Shown here: positions 8,218 through 16,821 of the stretch, piece by piece
Layout: each line of letters begins with the position of its first letter
Position numbering within the stretch: the first letter of the stretch is position 1
DNA from: Amycolatopsis tucumanensis
GTDB lineage: Bacteria > Actinomycetota > Actinomycetes > Mycobacteriales > Pseudonocardiaceae
DNA length: 64,000 nt
Direction of reading: 5' to 3'
Assembly: GCF_021654135.1 (NCBI RefSeq)
Contig: NZ_JAKGSD010000005.1
Location: 1 to 64,000, forward strand
The notes under the pieces: generated by a model
Seen by the model: only the letters and a program-made list of their open reading frames with translations
Databases searched by the model: none
What the model was told of the DNA's origin: nothing
Program-made: the position numbers and the translations under genes

Positions 8218-9242
8218 TGCGGGTCCTGCTGACCGGCCACCAGGGCTACCTGGGATCGGTGATGGCGCCGGTGCTGCGCGAGGCGGGGCACGAGGTGCTC
8301 GGCCTGGACTCCGGCCTGTTCGCCGCGTGCGTGCTCGGGCCCGCCCCGGACGACCCGCCGGGCGGCCCGGTGGACCTGCGCGACGTCACGGCCGACCGGC
8401 TGTCCGGTGTGGACGCCGTGATCCACCTGGCCGCGCTGTCCAACGACCCGCTGGGCGCGCTCGCGCCGGAGCTGACCTACGAGATCAACCACACCGCCTC
8501 GGTGCAGCTGGCCAAGCTCGCCAAGGACGCCGGCGTGCGCCGCTTCCTGTACGCCTCGACCTGCTCCGTGTACGGCGCGGCGGGCGACGACCTGGTCACC
8601 GAGGACGCGCCGCTGCGCCCGGTCACCCCGTACGCGGAGTCCAAGGTGCGCGTCGAGGACGACCTGCACGACCTCGCCGACTCCGGCTTCAGCCCGGTGT
8701 ACCTGCGCAACGCGACCGCCTTCGGGTTCTCCCCGCGGCTGCGCGCGGACATCGTGCTGAACAACCTGGTGGGCCACGCCGTGCTCACCGGCCAGGTGCG
8801 GGTGCTCTCCGACGGCACGCCGTGGCGGCCGCTGGTGCACGCGCACGACATCGCCACGGCGTTCGCGGCAGCGCTCACCGCGCCCGCCGAAGCCGTGCAC
8901 GACCGGGCGTTCAACGTGGGCACCGAGGCCAACAACCTCACGGTGCGCCAGATCGCCGAGTCCGTGGTCACCGCCGTGCCGGGCTCGCAGCTGCTCATCA
9001 CCGGCGAGGCGGGCCCCGATCCCCGCTCCTACCGGGTGGACTTCTCCCGCATCCGGGAAGCGCTTCCCGGGTACGCGGCCGTCTGGTCCGTCGAGGACGG
9101 CGCCCGCGAGCTGGCCGGGCACTACACCCGCCACGGCCTGACCATGGACGCGTTCACGCAGCGCTACACCCGCCTCGCGTGGCTGAAGTCCGAGCAGGCA
9201 GGCGGCCGTCTCGCGGAAGATCTGCGAAGACACCGAACCTGA
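8217..9242 (+). CDS. NAD-dependent epimerase/dehydratase (extended SDR)
   Basis: The 341 aa protein is an extended short-chain dehydrogenase of the kind that modifies nucleotide sugars. It starts with the dinucleotide-binding motif GHQGYLGS (residues 7-14), has [11 protein letters not shown] near 65, an active-site Ser region STCSVYG near 112 and the catalytic pair YAESK near 139. The ATG overlaps the preceding stop (TGATG). It may act as the 4,6-dehydratase, epimerase or ketoreductase on the CDP- or NDP-sugar made by the previous gene. The family alone does not decide which. Confidence 0.85.
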   Translation: MRVLLTGHQGYLGSVMAPVLREAGHEVLGLDSGLFAACVLGPAPDDPPGGPVDLRDVTADRLSGVDAVIHLAALSNDPLGALAPELTYEINHTASVQLAKLAKDAGVRRFLYASTCSVYGAAGDDLVTEDAPLRPVTPYAESKVRVEDDLHDLADSGFSPVYLRNATAFGFSPRLRADIVLNNLVGHAVLTGQVRVLSDGTPWRPLVHAHDIATAFAAALTAPAEAVHDRAFNVGTEANNLTVRQIAESVVTAVPGSQLLITGEAGPDPRSYRVDFSRIREALPGYAAVWSVEDGARELAGHYTRHGLTMDAFTQRYTRLAWLKSEQAGGRLAEDLRRHRT

Positions 9243-9350
9243 CCGCAGGGCCGCGCGTCACACGATCGAGCACCAGCCCCGCACTTCCCCGACCCGCGCA
9301 CCAGCCGACCCGGTGTGCCCGCCAGCAAGGACAGCACGGCGTTGACGATC

Positions 9351-10241
9351 ATGGATTCCCCCAGTCCCGTCACCGACTACGAGAACCTGGGCGACGCGTT
9401 CGCCTTCGCCGCCGCGCACCCGCCCCGCCGCGGGCCCGACCCGCGCGTCACCGTCGTGGTGCCGGCGAAGAACGAGGCGGCGAACCTGCGTGAGATCCTG
9501 CCCGAGCTGCCGCCCGTGCACGAGGTGCTGGTCGTCGACGCCGACACCGGCGACGGCACACCGGAGATCGCGCGTGCCGCGCGGCCGGGCGTGCGGGTCA
9601 TCAAGCAGACCCGGCGCGGCAAGGGCAACGCGCTGGCCTGCGGCTTCCTCGCCGCGTCCGGCGACGTGATCGTGATGTTCGACGCCGACGGCTCGGCCGA
9701 TCCGGCGGAGATCCCTCGGTTCGTGGAAGCGCTCACCGACGGCGCCGACTTCGCCAAGGGCACCCGGTTCGCCCCCGGTGGCGGCAGCCACGACATCACC
9801 CACCTCCGCGCCGCGGGGAACTCCGGGCTCAACCGCCTGTCCAACACGCTCTTCAGCGCCGGGTTCACCGATCTCTGTTACGGCTACAACGCGTTCTGGC
9901 GGGATCTGGTTGCCTTGCTGAACCTGCCGCCGGTGTTCGCGCCAGCGGGCGAGGAGATGCTGTGGGGCGACGGCTTCGAGATCGAGACCGTCATCAACTG
10001 CCGGATGGCCGCGCTGGGCCTGTGGATCACCGAGGTCCCCAGCGTCGAGCGGGCGCGCCTGCACGGCGAGACCAACCTGCGCACCTTCTCCGACGGCGGC
10101 CGGGTGTTGCGCACGCTGGTCGCGGAGTGGCAGCGGGTCGGCCGCCAGCGCCGCAGCCGCCGGTTCGGCCTGTTCACCCCGGACCCGGTCGTGGAAACCC
10201 CGGCGGCGCTCGCGCTGGACACGGGAGCGCCCGAAGCATGA
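9351..10241 (+). CDS. Family 2 glycosyltransferase, dolichol-P-mannose-synthase type
   Basis: The product is about 296 aa with a GT-A fold: VTVVVPAKNEAANLREIL near residue 36, VVDADTGDGTPEIA near 60 and a metal-binding VMFDADGSADPAE near 104. It has no clear membrane anchor, so it is probably peripheral. ATG 9351 is chosen; GTG 9315 would add 12 residues, and neither has a convincing SD. The gene is followed by a second glycosyltransferase with a four-base ATGA overlap. It probably adds one sugar of the lipid-linked repeat unit or forms a polyprenyl-phosphate sugar donor. The substrate is unknown. Confidence 0.82.
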   Translation: MDSPSPVTDYENLGDAFAFAAAHPPRRGPDPRVTVVVPAKNEAANLREILPELPPVHEVLVVDADTGDGTPEIARAARPGVRVIKQTRRGKGNALACGFLAASGDVIVMFDADGSADPAEIPRFVEALTDGADFAKGTRFAPGGGSHDITHLRAAGNSGLNRLSNTLFSAGFTDLCYGYNAFWRDLVALLNLPPVFAPAGEEMLWGDGFEIETVINCRMAALGLWITEVPSVERARLHGETNLRTFSDGGRVLRTLVAEWQRVGRQRRSRRFGLFTPDPVVETPAALALDTGAPEA

Positions 10242-12394
10242 CCTCGTTCGACACCACCGTGGTGATCTGCGCCTACACCGAGGAGCGCTGGGACGACCTG
10301 ACCGCGGCGGTCGCCTCCGCCCGCGACCAGTCCGCGCCGCCGCGCGAGATCATCGTGGTCATCGACCACAACCCGGAGCTGGAGCGGCGGGCCGCCGCGG
10401 AGTTCGTCGGCGTGACGGTGGTGCCCAACGCCGGGCGGCGCGGCCTGTCCGGCGCCCGCAACACCGCGGTCGGGCTCGCCAAGGGCGACGTGATCGCGTT
10501 CCTCGACGACGACGCCGAAGCCGCGCCGGACTGGCTGGAGCAGCTGCTGGCCGGCTACCGCGACCGGGACGTGCTGGCCGTCGGCGGCTCGGCCCGCCCG
10601 CGCTGGCCGGGCGGGCGGCGGCCGGCCAAGCTCCCCGCCGGTCGCGGGTCGGTGCACGGCGAGCTGGACTGGGTCGTCGGCTGCACCTACACCGGGCAGC
10701 CCACGGCGGAGGCGCCGGTGCGCAACCTGATGGGTTGCAACATGTCCTTCCGCCGCGAGGCGTTCACGCTCGCCGGGCTGTTCTCCGAGGACCTCGGCCG
10801 CATCGGGCGCACGCCGCTCGGCTGCGAGGAGACCGAGCTGTGCATCCGGCTGCGCCAGGCCTCGCCCGGCGCGCGGATCGTGTTCCGGCCGCAGGCGGTG
10901 GTGCGCCACCGCGTCACCCCGGAGCGCACCACGTGGGCGTACCTGCGCCGCCGCGGCTGGGGCGAGGGGCTGTCCAAGGCCTACGTCTCGCGCCTGGTCG
11001 GCAGCGAGGCGGCGCTGTCCACCGAGCGCGACTACCTGAGCCGGACCATCCCGGCCGCCGCGGTGCGCGAGTTCGGGCGGCTCGCGTTGTTCCGCACCTC
11101 CGGCGCGGCCGGCGTGCTCGGGCTGGTGACCGTGGTGTCCTCGACCGCCGCCGGGTACCTGCGCGGCAAGGCGCAGATCCGCCCGGCGCGGCCACGCCCG
11201 TCGTCGTCGCTGGTGCACGGGCCGATCCACATCGCCACCGTGGACGCCCGCACCGCCCCCGAGGAGCTGCCGGTGCCGCACCGGCGGGTCGGCCACTACC
11301 GCGCGGCGCAGGTGCTCGTCCGCGACGGCGACCGCACCCTCGACGTCCTGCTGCTCCCGGTGGAACGCGGCGTCGTGCGGCTGCCGAAGCTGGCCACCGC
11401 GCCCGCCCCGCGGCGGCGGCTGGAGTTCACCCGGCCGCCGGTCAGCGTCGTGATCCCGACCGCCTACCGCAAGCGGCAGGCCGTGGCCAGCGCCCGCGCC
11501 GCGCTGGCGGCCGGCTACCCGGACCTCGAGGTGATCGTGGTCGACAACCTGCCGCGGCTGCCCGAGGGCGACGACTGGCTGCGCGGCGAGGTGGAGGCGC
11601 TGGGCGCGCGGTACGTGGTGGAGCCGCGCAAGGGCGTCAGCGTCGCCCGCAACACCGGCGCCCGCGTCGCGAGCCACGGCCTGATCGCGTTCGTCGACGA
11701 GAACATCACCGTCGAACCCGGCTGGTTCGACGCGGTCACCGAGGAGTTCGCCGCCGACCCCGCGGTGGGGTGCGTGACCTCGCTCGTGCTGCCCGCCAGC
11801 CTGGAGACCGACGCCGAGGTCCTGTTCGAACGGCTCAAGGGCTACAGCAACTCGGTGCGGTGGCAGCGGATCGACCGGGACACCGCGCGCGAGGACCCGC
11901 TCTACCCGCTGTCCATGGCGCGTTACGGCCCGGGCAGCTGCGCGACCTGGCGGCGGGAGGTCTTCGAGGAGCTCGGCGGCTTCGACCCGCTGCTCGGCGC
12001 GGGCACGCCGACGATGGCGGGGGAGGACCTGGACCTGTTCGTGCGGCTGGCCTACGCCGGCGGCGCGGTGGTCCACACCCCGCACGCCGTGGCCCGGCAC
12101 ATCCACCGCGCCGACTGGCTGGAACTGCGGGAGCGGATGCGCGGCTACGGCGTCGGCCTGGCCGCGATGCTCGTGCTGTCCGTGCGCCGCCGCCCGGTTT
12201 CGGCGTTCTCGATCCTGCGCCGGGTGCCCCGCGGGGCGGCCCGGCTCGCGTCCCGCACCCCGGAACTCCCGCTGTCCGACCGCGCCGCCCGGTCGCGGCT
12301 GCGGCAGCTGCGCCGCGACGAGCGCCTCGGCCTGCTCGGCGGCGCGGCGGCGCTGATGCGGGCCCGGGGTGAGGCCGGAACCGGCCGCCGGTGA
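10238..12394 (+). CDS. Two-domain family 2 glycosyltransferase
   Basis: The 718 aa protein carries two GT-A domains in tandem. The first (about residues 5-230) has TTVVICAYTEERWDDL, the metal site AFLDDDAEAAPDW near 87 and the acceptor-side EETEL near 209. The second (about 405-650) has VSVVIPTAYRKRQAVASA, AFVDENITVEPGWF and AGEDLDLF. The two are joined by a linker of about 100 residues. Such fusions usually add two sugars in succession or work as bifunctional polymerases. In domain 2 the usual DxD is replaced by DEN, which may change metal use. It overlaps the previous gene by four bases. Confidence 0.85.
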   Translation: MTSFDTTVVICAYTEERWDDLTAAVASARDQSAPPREIIVVIDHNPELERRAAAEFVGVTVVPNAGRRGLSGARNTAVGLAKGDVIAFLDDDAEAAPDWLEQLLAGYRDRDVLAVGGSARPRWPGGRRPAKLPAGRGSVHGELDWVVGCTYTGQPTAEAPVRNLMGCNMSFRREAFTLAGLFSEDLGRIGRTPLGCEETELCIRLRQASPGARIVFRPQAVVRHRVTPERTTWAYLRRRGWGEGLSKAYVSRLVGSEAALSTERDYLSRTIPAAAVREFGRLALFRTSGAAGVLGLVTVVSSTAAGYLRGKAQIRPARPRPSSSLVHGPIHIATVDARTAPEELPVPHRRVGHYRAAQVLVRDGDRTLDVLLLPVERGVVRLPKLATAPAPRRRLEFTRPPVSVVIPTAYRKRQAVASARAALAAGYPDLEVIVVDNLPRLPEGDDWLRGEVEALGARYVVEPRKGVSVARNTGARVASHGLIAFVDENITVEPGWFDAVTEEFAADPAVGCVTSLVLPASLETDAEVLFERLKGYSNSVRWQRIDRDTAREDPLYPLSMARYGPGSCATWRREVFEELGGFDPLLGAGTPTMAGEDLDLFVRLAYAGGAVVHTPHAVARHIHRADWLELRERMRGYGVGLAAMLVLSVRRRPVSAFSILRRVPRGAARLASRTPELPLSDRAARSRLRQLRRDERLGLLGGAAALMRARGEAGTGRR

Positions 12395-12425
12395 AGATGG
12401 AGGGCGACGGGCAGGAAGGGCGCGT

Positions 12426-12785
12426 GTGGTCGAGCAGCAGCTGAGGATCCGGCGGTACACCGCCTACGGGCTGCTTGCTGTCTGCCTCGTCACGATCGTG
12501 CTCGTCTGGTCCGGTTTGGACTTCTTCCTGCGGCCGCTGGCGGTCCTGGTGTTCGTGCTCACCGCGCCCGGCTGGGCCCTGATCTCCTACGTCAACGTGC
12601 GGCACCTGTCGGTGACCTGGGTGAGCGCGGTCGGCATCTCGCTGGCGATCACCCTGATCGTGGCGCAGGTGCTGGTGCTGACCCGTTTCTGGCACCCGGA
12701 GGCGGCGGTCGTGGTGCTCGCGTTCGTCACCGCCGTCCCGCTGGCGCACCACGTGCTGCGCAGCCGCCCGGGTGAGGCCCGATGA
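12426..12785 (+). CDS. Small multi-pass membrane protein of the polysaccharide locus
   Basis: The 119 aa product is almost entirely hydrophobic. Helices are predicted by eye near residues 8-28, 34-56, 64-88 and 92-110. GTG 12426 is selected because AGGAAGGG lies just upstream; the longer open frame has no such site. The middle (LRPLAVLVFVLTAPGWALIS) loosely resembles the N-terminal membrane part of DUF1616 proteins found in other glycan loci. It overlaps the flippase gene by four bases, so it probably works with the export machinery. I do not recognise a specific function. Confidence 0.7.
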   Translation: MVEQQLRIRRYTAYGLLAVCLVTIVLVWSGLDFFLRPLAVLVFVLTAPGWALISYVNVRHLSVTWVSAVGISLAITLIVAQVLVLTRFWHPEAAVVVLAFVTAVPLAHHVLRSRPGEAR

Positions 12786-14023
12786 CGGTGGACCGGAAAA
12801 CCGCCCCGGGCAAGGGCATGGTGGCCGACGGCCTCGCGTTGTCGGCCTCGGCCGCGATCACCGCGCTCGCCGGGATGATCGGCTGGGTGCTGGCCGCGCG
12901 GCTGCTGCCGCCCGCCGCGGTGGGCGACACCTCGGCGTTCGTGTCCGGGTTCCTGCTCGTCGCCGGGATCGCCGAGCTCGGCCTGGGGCCCGCGGTCCTG
13001 CGCTGGCTGCCCCGCGCCGGCGCGCAGCGGCCGCGGCTGCTGCTGCGCACCTATCTCGCGGTCCTGGCCGGCGGCGTCGTCGGCTCGGTCGTGTTCGTCC
13101 TCGTGCCCGCCGGGGCCGAGGTGGTGCACCGGGTGCCCGCCGGGGTCGCCTGGTTCCTCGTCGCCGGGATCGGCTGGACCCTGTTCCAGTTCCAGGACGA
13201 GGTGCTCACCGGGCTCGGCCTGGCCCGCTGGGTGCCGGTGGAGAACACCGCGTTCTCCGTGGCGCGGCTGGGACTGCTCGCCGGGCTGGGGCCGCTGGCA
13301 GGCGCGCTCGGGCTGGTGCTGTCCTGGGCGGTGCCCACGCTGATCGGGGTCGTGGTCGTGACCGTCCTGATCTGGCGCTCGGTGCGCCGCACCTCGCCCG
13401 CGCTCGCGCCGGGAGTCCTGCCCGGCCGCCGGGAGATCGTGCGGCTGCTCGCGCCGAGCTACCCGGCCATGGTGTGCGTGGTCGTGCTGTACAACCTGGT
13501 GCCGCTGATCGTGCTGCACCGCTTCGGCGCCGAGGCCAACGCCGTCTTCTTCGTGGTCTGGACCGCGATCAACGCGCTCGACGTCGCCGCGACGGCGTTC
13601 GTGAACCCGCTCGTGGTGCGCCTGTCCGCCGAGCCGGGCCACGCCCGGTCGCTGGTGACCGACGCGGGCAAACGGCTGGTGCTGGTGTTCGTGCCGCTGC
13701 TCGCCGTCGGCGCCGCGCTGGCCTGGGTGATGCTGGCGATCTTCGGCGCGGAGTACACCGCGGGCACCGACCTGCTGCGGGTGCTGCTCGCCGCCCAGGT
13801 GCCGCGGCTGGTCGTGGTGCTCGGCGTGGCCGTGCACCTGGCCGCGGGCCGGGGCGCCGGCGTCGCGGTGCTCCAGGCCGTGACCGCCGCCTCCGCCGTC
13901 GTGCTCGCGCTGCTGGTGCCGACCGAGTTCGGCTTCGGGGTCGGCATGCTCGTGGCGCAGGCCGTGATCGCCGCCGCGGTGCTGGCCGACCTGCGGCGCC
14001 GGGTGTTCGGGGCGCGTCCGTGA
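12782..14023 (+). CDS. Wzx-like polysaccharide flippase
   Basis: The 413 aa integral membrane protein has about 12 hydrophobic helices and no large soluble domain, which fits the MATE/Wzx superfamily that flips lipid-linked repeat units across the cytoplasmic membrane. The N-terminal ALSASAAITALAGMIGWVLAARLLPPAAVGD resembles the family's first helix and loop. The ATG overlaps the stop of the small membrane protein, and its own stop overlaps the next GTG. Together with the initiating transferase and the polymerase-like next gene, it points to a Wzx/Wzy-type assembly route, inferred from context. Confidence 0.78.
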   Translation: MTVDRKTAPGKGMVADGLALSASAAITALAGMIGWVLAARLLPPAAVGDTSAFVSGFLLVAGIAELGLGPAVLRWLPRAGAQRPRLLLRTYLAVLAGGVVGSVVFVLVPAGAEVVHRVPAGVAWFLVAGIGWTLFQFQDEVLTGLGLARWVPVENTAFSVARLGLLAGLGPLAGALGLVLSWAVPTLIGVVVVTVLIWRSVRRTSPALAPGVLPGRREIVRLLAPSYPAMVCVVVLYNLVPLIVLHRFGAEANAVFFVVWTAINALDVAATAFVNPLVVRLSAEPGHARSLVTDAGKRLVLVFVPLLAVGAALAWVMLAIFGAEYTAGTDLLRVLLAAQVPRLVVVLGVAVHLAAGRGAGVAVLQAVTAASAVVLALLVPTEFGFGVGMLVAQAVIAAAVLADLRRRVFGARP

Positions 14024-16029
14024 CCGAACCGCCCACCCGCTTCCTGCGCCCGGTGCGCCCGAACCGCACCAGCCGCCCCTCGCCCCGGCCGCGGGAGCCG
14101 ATGCGGTTCACGCAGCCGCCCCCGGCGGGCACGCCCACCCGCTACATCCCGGCCTCCGGCAGGCTCGCTCCGCAGCCGAAGCCGGAACCGCCGTCCCGCG
14201 CGGTCGAGTCCCGGCCCCGGCTGGGCACCGGCGCCGGGCGGCCCGCGTTCCTCGCCGACCCGTTCTTCGGTCCCGGCCTCGCCGGGGTCGCGGTGGTGCT
14301 GTGGATCATCGGGCTGCACCCGATCCCGCCCGAGTCGATCGGCGGGCTCGGGCTCGTCGCCGAGCTGTCGGTGCCCACGCTGCTGTCCTACCCGCTGCTG
14401 GTCGCCGCGGTGGTGCTGGAACTGCTCCGGTACCGCCCGCGCACCTGGTTGCTCTCGCTCTACACGCTCGTCGGCGTGATCGGCGTCTACGGGCTGCAGC
14501 CCGCGGTCGAGGAGGTCGCGCGGCTGCCGGTGGCCTGGCTGCACGCCGGGTTCGCCGACTACATCGCCACGCACGGCGACATCCTGCACGACTACGACGC
14601 GCGGTTCTCCTGGGCCGGGTTCTTCGCCCTGGTCGCGATGATCACCCGCGCGGCCGGGCTGCCCGACGCGATCCCGTTCCTGAACTGGGCGCCGGTGCTG
14701 CTGTCCGGGCTCGCGGTGCTCGGCGTGCGCGCGCTGGCCGTGTCCGCGCTGGGCAACCGGCGCGCGGCGTGGATCGCGCCGTGGCTCTACCTCGTCGCGA
14801 ACTGGACCGAGCAGGACTACTTCTCGCCGCAGGGCACGGCGATGATCCTGATGCTCGCCGCGCTGACGCTGACCTTCCGGCACCTCGTGCGGCCCCGCCT
14901 CACCGAACCGGTCAAGGCGCGGCTGCGGGCCCGGCTCGCGCCGCGGTCCAGCCCGAAGGCGCGGCTGGTCGCGCAGGGCGCGGTGGTGCTCATCGGGCTC
15001 GCGCTCGCGCCCACCCACCAGCTGACCCCGTACGTGCTCGGGGTCCTGCTGCTGCTCCTGCTGGTGTTCGGGCGGCTGTGGCCGGCGTGGATGCCGTTCG
15101 TGGTCCTCGGCGGCGCGGTGGTGTGGTTCTCGCTGGGCGCGTCGGAGTTCTGGAGCGGCCAGCTGGTCCAGATGATCCTCAGCCCGCTCGGCGACGTCGG
15201 GTCCTCGGTGGACGAGGGCATCGTGGCCCGGTTCGCGGGCAGCCCCGGCCGGCTCGTGGTGCTCACCGTGCGCATCGGGATCACGCTGTTCGTCGCCGGC
15301 ATGGCCGCCTACGGCATCTGGCTGATGCGCCGCGACTCGCTGAAGTCGTGGCTGCTGCCCGCCCTGTGCGTCGCGCCGTTCGGGCTCGCCGTGGCCCAGC
15401 CCTACGGCGGCGAGGTGTTCATGCGCTGCTTCCTCTTCTCGCTGCCGGTGATGGCCCTGCCCGCGTCGCTCGCGCTGGAGAAGTCCGTCACCGCCGCCCG
15501 CAGGCTGCGCTGGCGCAACCGCCCCGGGCACACGGTCCTCGCCGCCGGGGTGCCGTGGGTCGTGCTCACCGGGCTGCTCGCCTCGACGGTCACCGCGCGC
15601 GGCGGCAACGACGCCTACATCAGCTTCCACGCCAGCGACATCGCCGCCGCGAGCTGGGCGGTGCACGAGGCGCAGCCGGGGCAGCGGGTGGACTCGCTGG
15701 TCAACTCGGTGCCGCTGTCGTTCGCGCGGGTCGGCGAGGTGTCCCAGTTCGAGGTCGACGGCTACTGCGAAGACGTCATGGACGACGTCCCCGCGCTGGT
15801 CGCCTGCCTGCGCCTGAAGGGCCCCGATTATCTTGTGCTCACCGAGCCGCAGTGGGCCTACATGAAGATCTTCGAGCAGGTGCCCGACACCTACGGCGCC
15901 GACCTCGTGCGCGAGCTCGAGGCCACCGGGCTGTACCGCCTGGTGTTCGACGACCAGGGTTCGCTGGTGCTCGGCCGGACGACGCCCGCCGACCGGTTCG
16001 TGCAGGGCAGTGGCGGAGGGAACACGTGA
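14020..16029 (+). CDS. Large membrane protein, candidate polysaccharide polymerase
   Basis: The 669 aa protein has a proline/arginine-rich cytoplasmic N-terminus (about residues 1-85), then around 11 membrane helices (about 87-530) and an extracytoplasmic C-terminal domain (about 535-669) with two cysteines. A large loop after the fourth helix contains HGDILHDYDARFSWAGFF, with acidic residues like those of GT-C enzymes and O-antigen polymerases. Position right after the flippase suggests a Wzy role, but I see no decisive motif. The GTG start overlaps the flippase stop by four bases, and its end overlaps the acyltransferase gene. Confidence 0.6.
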   Translation: MTEPPTRFLRPVRPNRTSRPSPRPREPMRFTQPPPAGTPTRYIPASGRLAPQPKPEPPSRAVESRPRLGTGAGRPAFLADPFFGPGLAGVAVVLWIIGLHPIPPESIGGLGLVAELSVPTLLSYPLLVAAVVLELLRYRPRTWLLSLYTLVGVIGVYGLQPAVEEVARLPVAWLHAGFADYIATHGDILHDYDARFSWAGFFALVAMITRAAGLPDAIPFLNWAPVLLSGLAVLGVRALAVSALGNRRAAWIAPWLYLVANWTEQDYFSPQGTAMILMLAALTLTFRHLVRPRLTEPVKARLRARLAPRSSPKARLVAQGAVVLIGLALAPTHQLTPYVLGVLLLLLLVFGRLWPAWMPFVVLGGAVVWFSLGASEFWSGQLVQMILSPLGDVGSSVDEGIVARFAGSPGRLVVLTVRIGITLFVAGMAAYGIWLMRRDSLKSWLLPALCVAPFGLAVAQPYGGEVFMRCFLFSLPVMALPASLALEKSVTAARRLRWRNRPGHTVLAAGVPWVVLTGLLASTVTARGGNDAYISFHASDIAAASWAVHEAQPGQRVDSLVNSVPLSFARVGEVSQFEVDGYCEDVMDDVPALVACLRLKGPDYLVLTEPQWAYMKIFEQVPDTYGADLVRELEATGLYRLVFDDQGSLVLGRTTPADRFVQGSGGGNT

Positions 16030-16589
16030 ACCAGACCCGGTCCCTGGGACGGCGGCTGAAGGACCAGGTGCACATCGAGCTGTGGTCGATGACCGTCGGC
16101 GCGATCGTGAACGGCCTGCTCGGCAGCGCGCTGGTGCCGCGGCCGCTGCGGCTGCTGGGCTACCGCGCGTTCGGCGCGCGCATCCACTCCGGGAACATCT
16201 TCCCGGGGCTGCGGATCCACGGCGCGCTGCGCAACGTCGAGATCGGCCGCCGCACGTTCCTCAACGCCGAGTGCTACCTGGAGTCGGTCGGGCCGATCAC
16301 GATCGGCGCGGCCTGCCAGTTCGGCCCCCAGGTCATGATCATCACCTCGCACCACCCGACGCTGCCCGACGGCACGGTGTCCCGCGTCGCCGAGGCCCGC
16401 CCGGTCGTGATCGGCGACCGGGTGTGGGTCGGCGCGCGGGCCCAGATCCTGCCCGGCGTGCGCATCGCCGACGACGCGGTGATCGCCGCCGGCGCGGTGG
16501 TGGCGCGTGACTGCCCGGTGCCCGGCGTCTACGCCGGGGTGCCTGCCCGCCTGGTGCGGCAGACGTCCGTCGTGGCGGAGCCGGCGTGA
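16026..16589 (+). CDS. Hexapeptide-repeat O-acetyltransferase
   Basis: The 187 aa protein contains the left-handed beta-helix repeats of the LpxA-like acyltransferases (for example VEIGRRTFLNAECYLESV, PITIGAACQFGP and the VWVGARAQILPGV turns). The catalytic-type histidine lies in TSHHPTLPDG near residue 113. These enzymes use acetyl-CoA to decorate sugar hydroxyls and work as trimers. An N-terminal hydrophobic stretch (WSMTVGAIVNGLLGSAL) may attach it to the membrane. Its GTG overlaps the upstream stop. It probably O-acetylates the exopolysaccharide or its precursor. Confidence 0.85.
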   Translation: MNQTRSLGRRLKDQVHIELWSMTVGAIVNGLLGSALVPRPLRLLGYRAFGARIHSGNIFPGLRIHGALRNVEIGRRTFLNAECYLESVGPITIGAACQFGPQVMIITSHHPTLPDGTVSRVAEARPVVIGDRVWVGARAQILPGVRIADDAVIAAGAVVARDCPVPGVYAGVPARLVRQTSVVAEPA

Positions 16590-16816
16590 GCCAGGCCGAC
16601 TTCCTCACCCTGGTCACGGCGCTGTTCGGGGTGGCGCTGCTCGTCGTGCTCGTGGTGCGGACGGTGCTCAAGGAGATGGCCGTCGGCCGCCGGTCGACCG
16701 ACACCGCCTCCGCGCGCACCGAGCGGATCCGCACACTGGACCTGGTGGCGGTGGGGCTGACCGTGCTCACCGCGATCGGCGCGATCTGGCGGATCGTGGT
16801 GGGACTGACGTTGTGA
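16586..16816 (+). CDS. Small two-helix membrane protein
   Basis: The 76 aa product has one helix at about residues 7-27 and another at about 51-71, joined by a basic loop (GRRSTDTASARTER). The GTG start overlaps the acyltransferase stop by four bases. No family is recognised. It is the last plus-strand gene before the oppositely oriented glycoside hydrolase and may be an accessory subunit of the export complex. The stop codon lies only 5 bp from the end of the convergent hydrolase gene. Confidence 0.6.
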   Translation: MSQADFLTLVTALFGVALLVVLVVRTVLKEMAVGRRSTDTASARTERIRTLDLVAVGLTVLTAIGAIWRIVVGLTL

Positions 16817-16821
16817 CCGGC

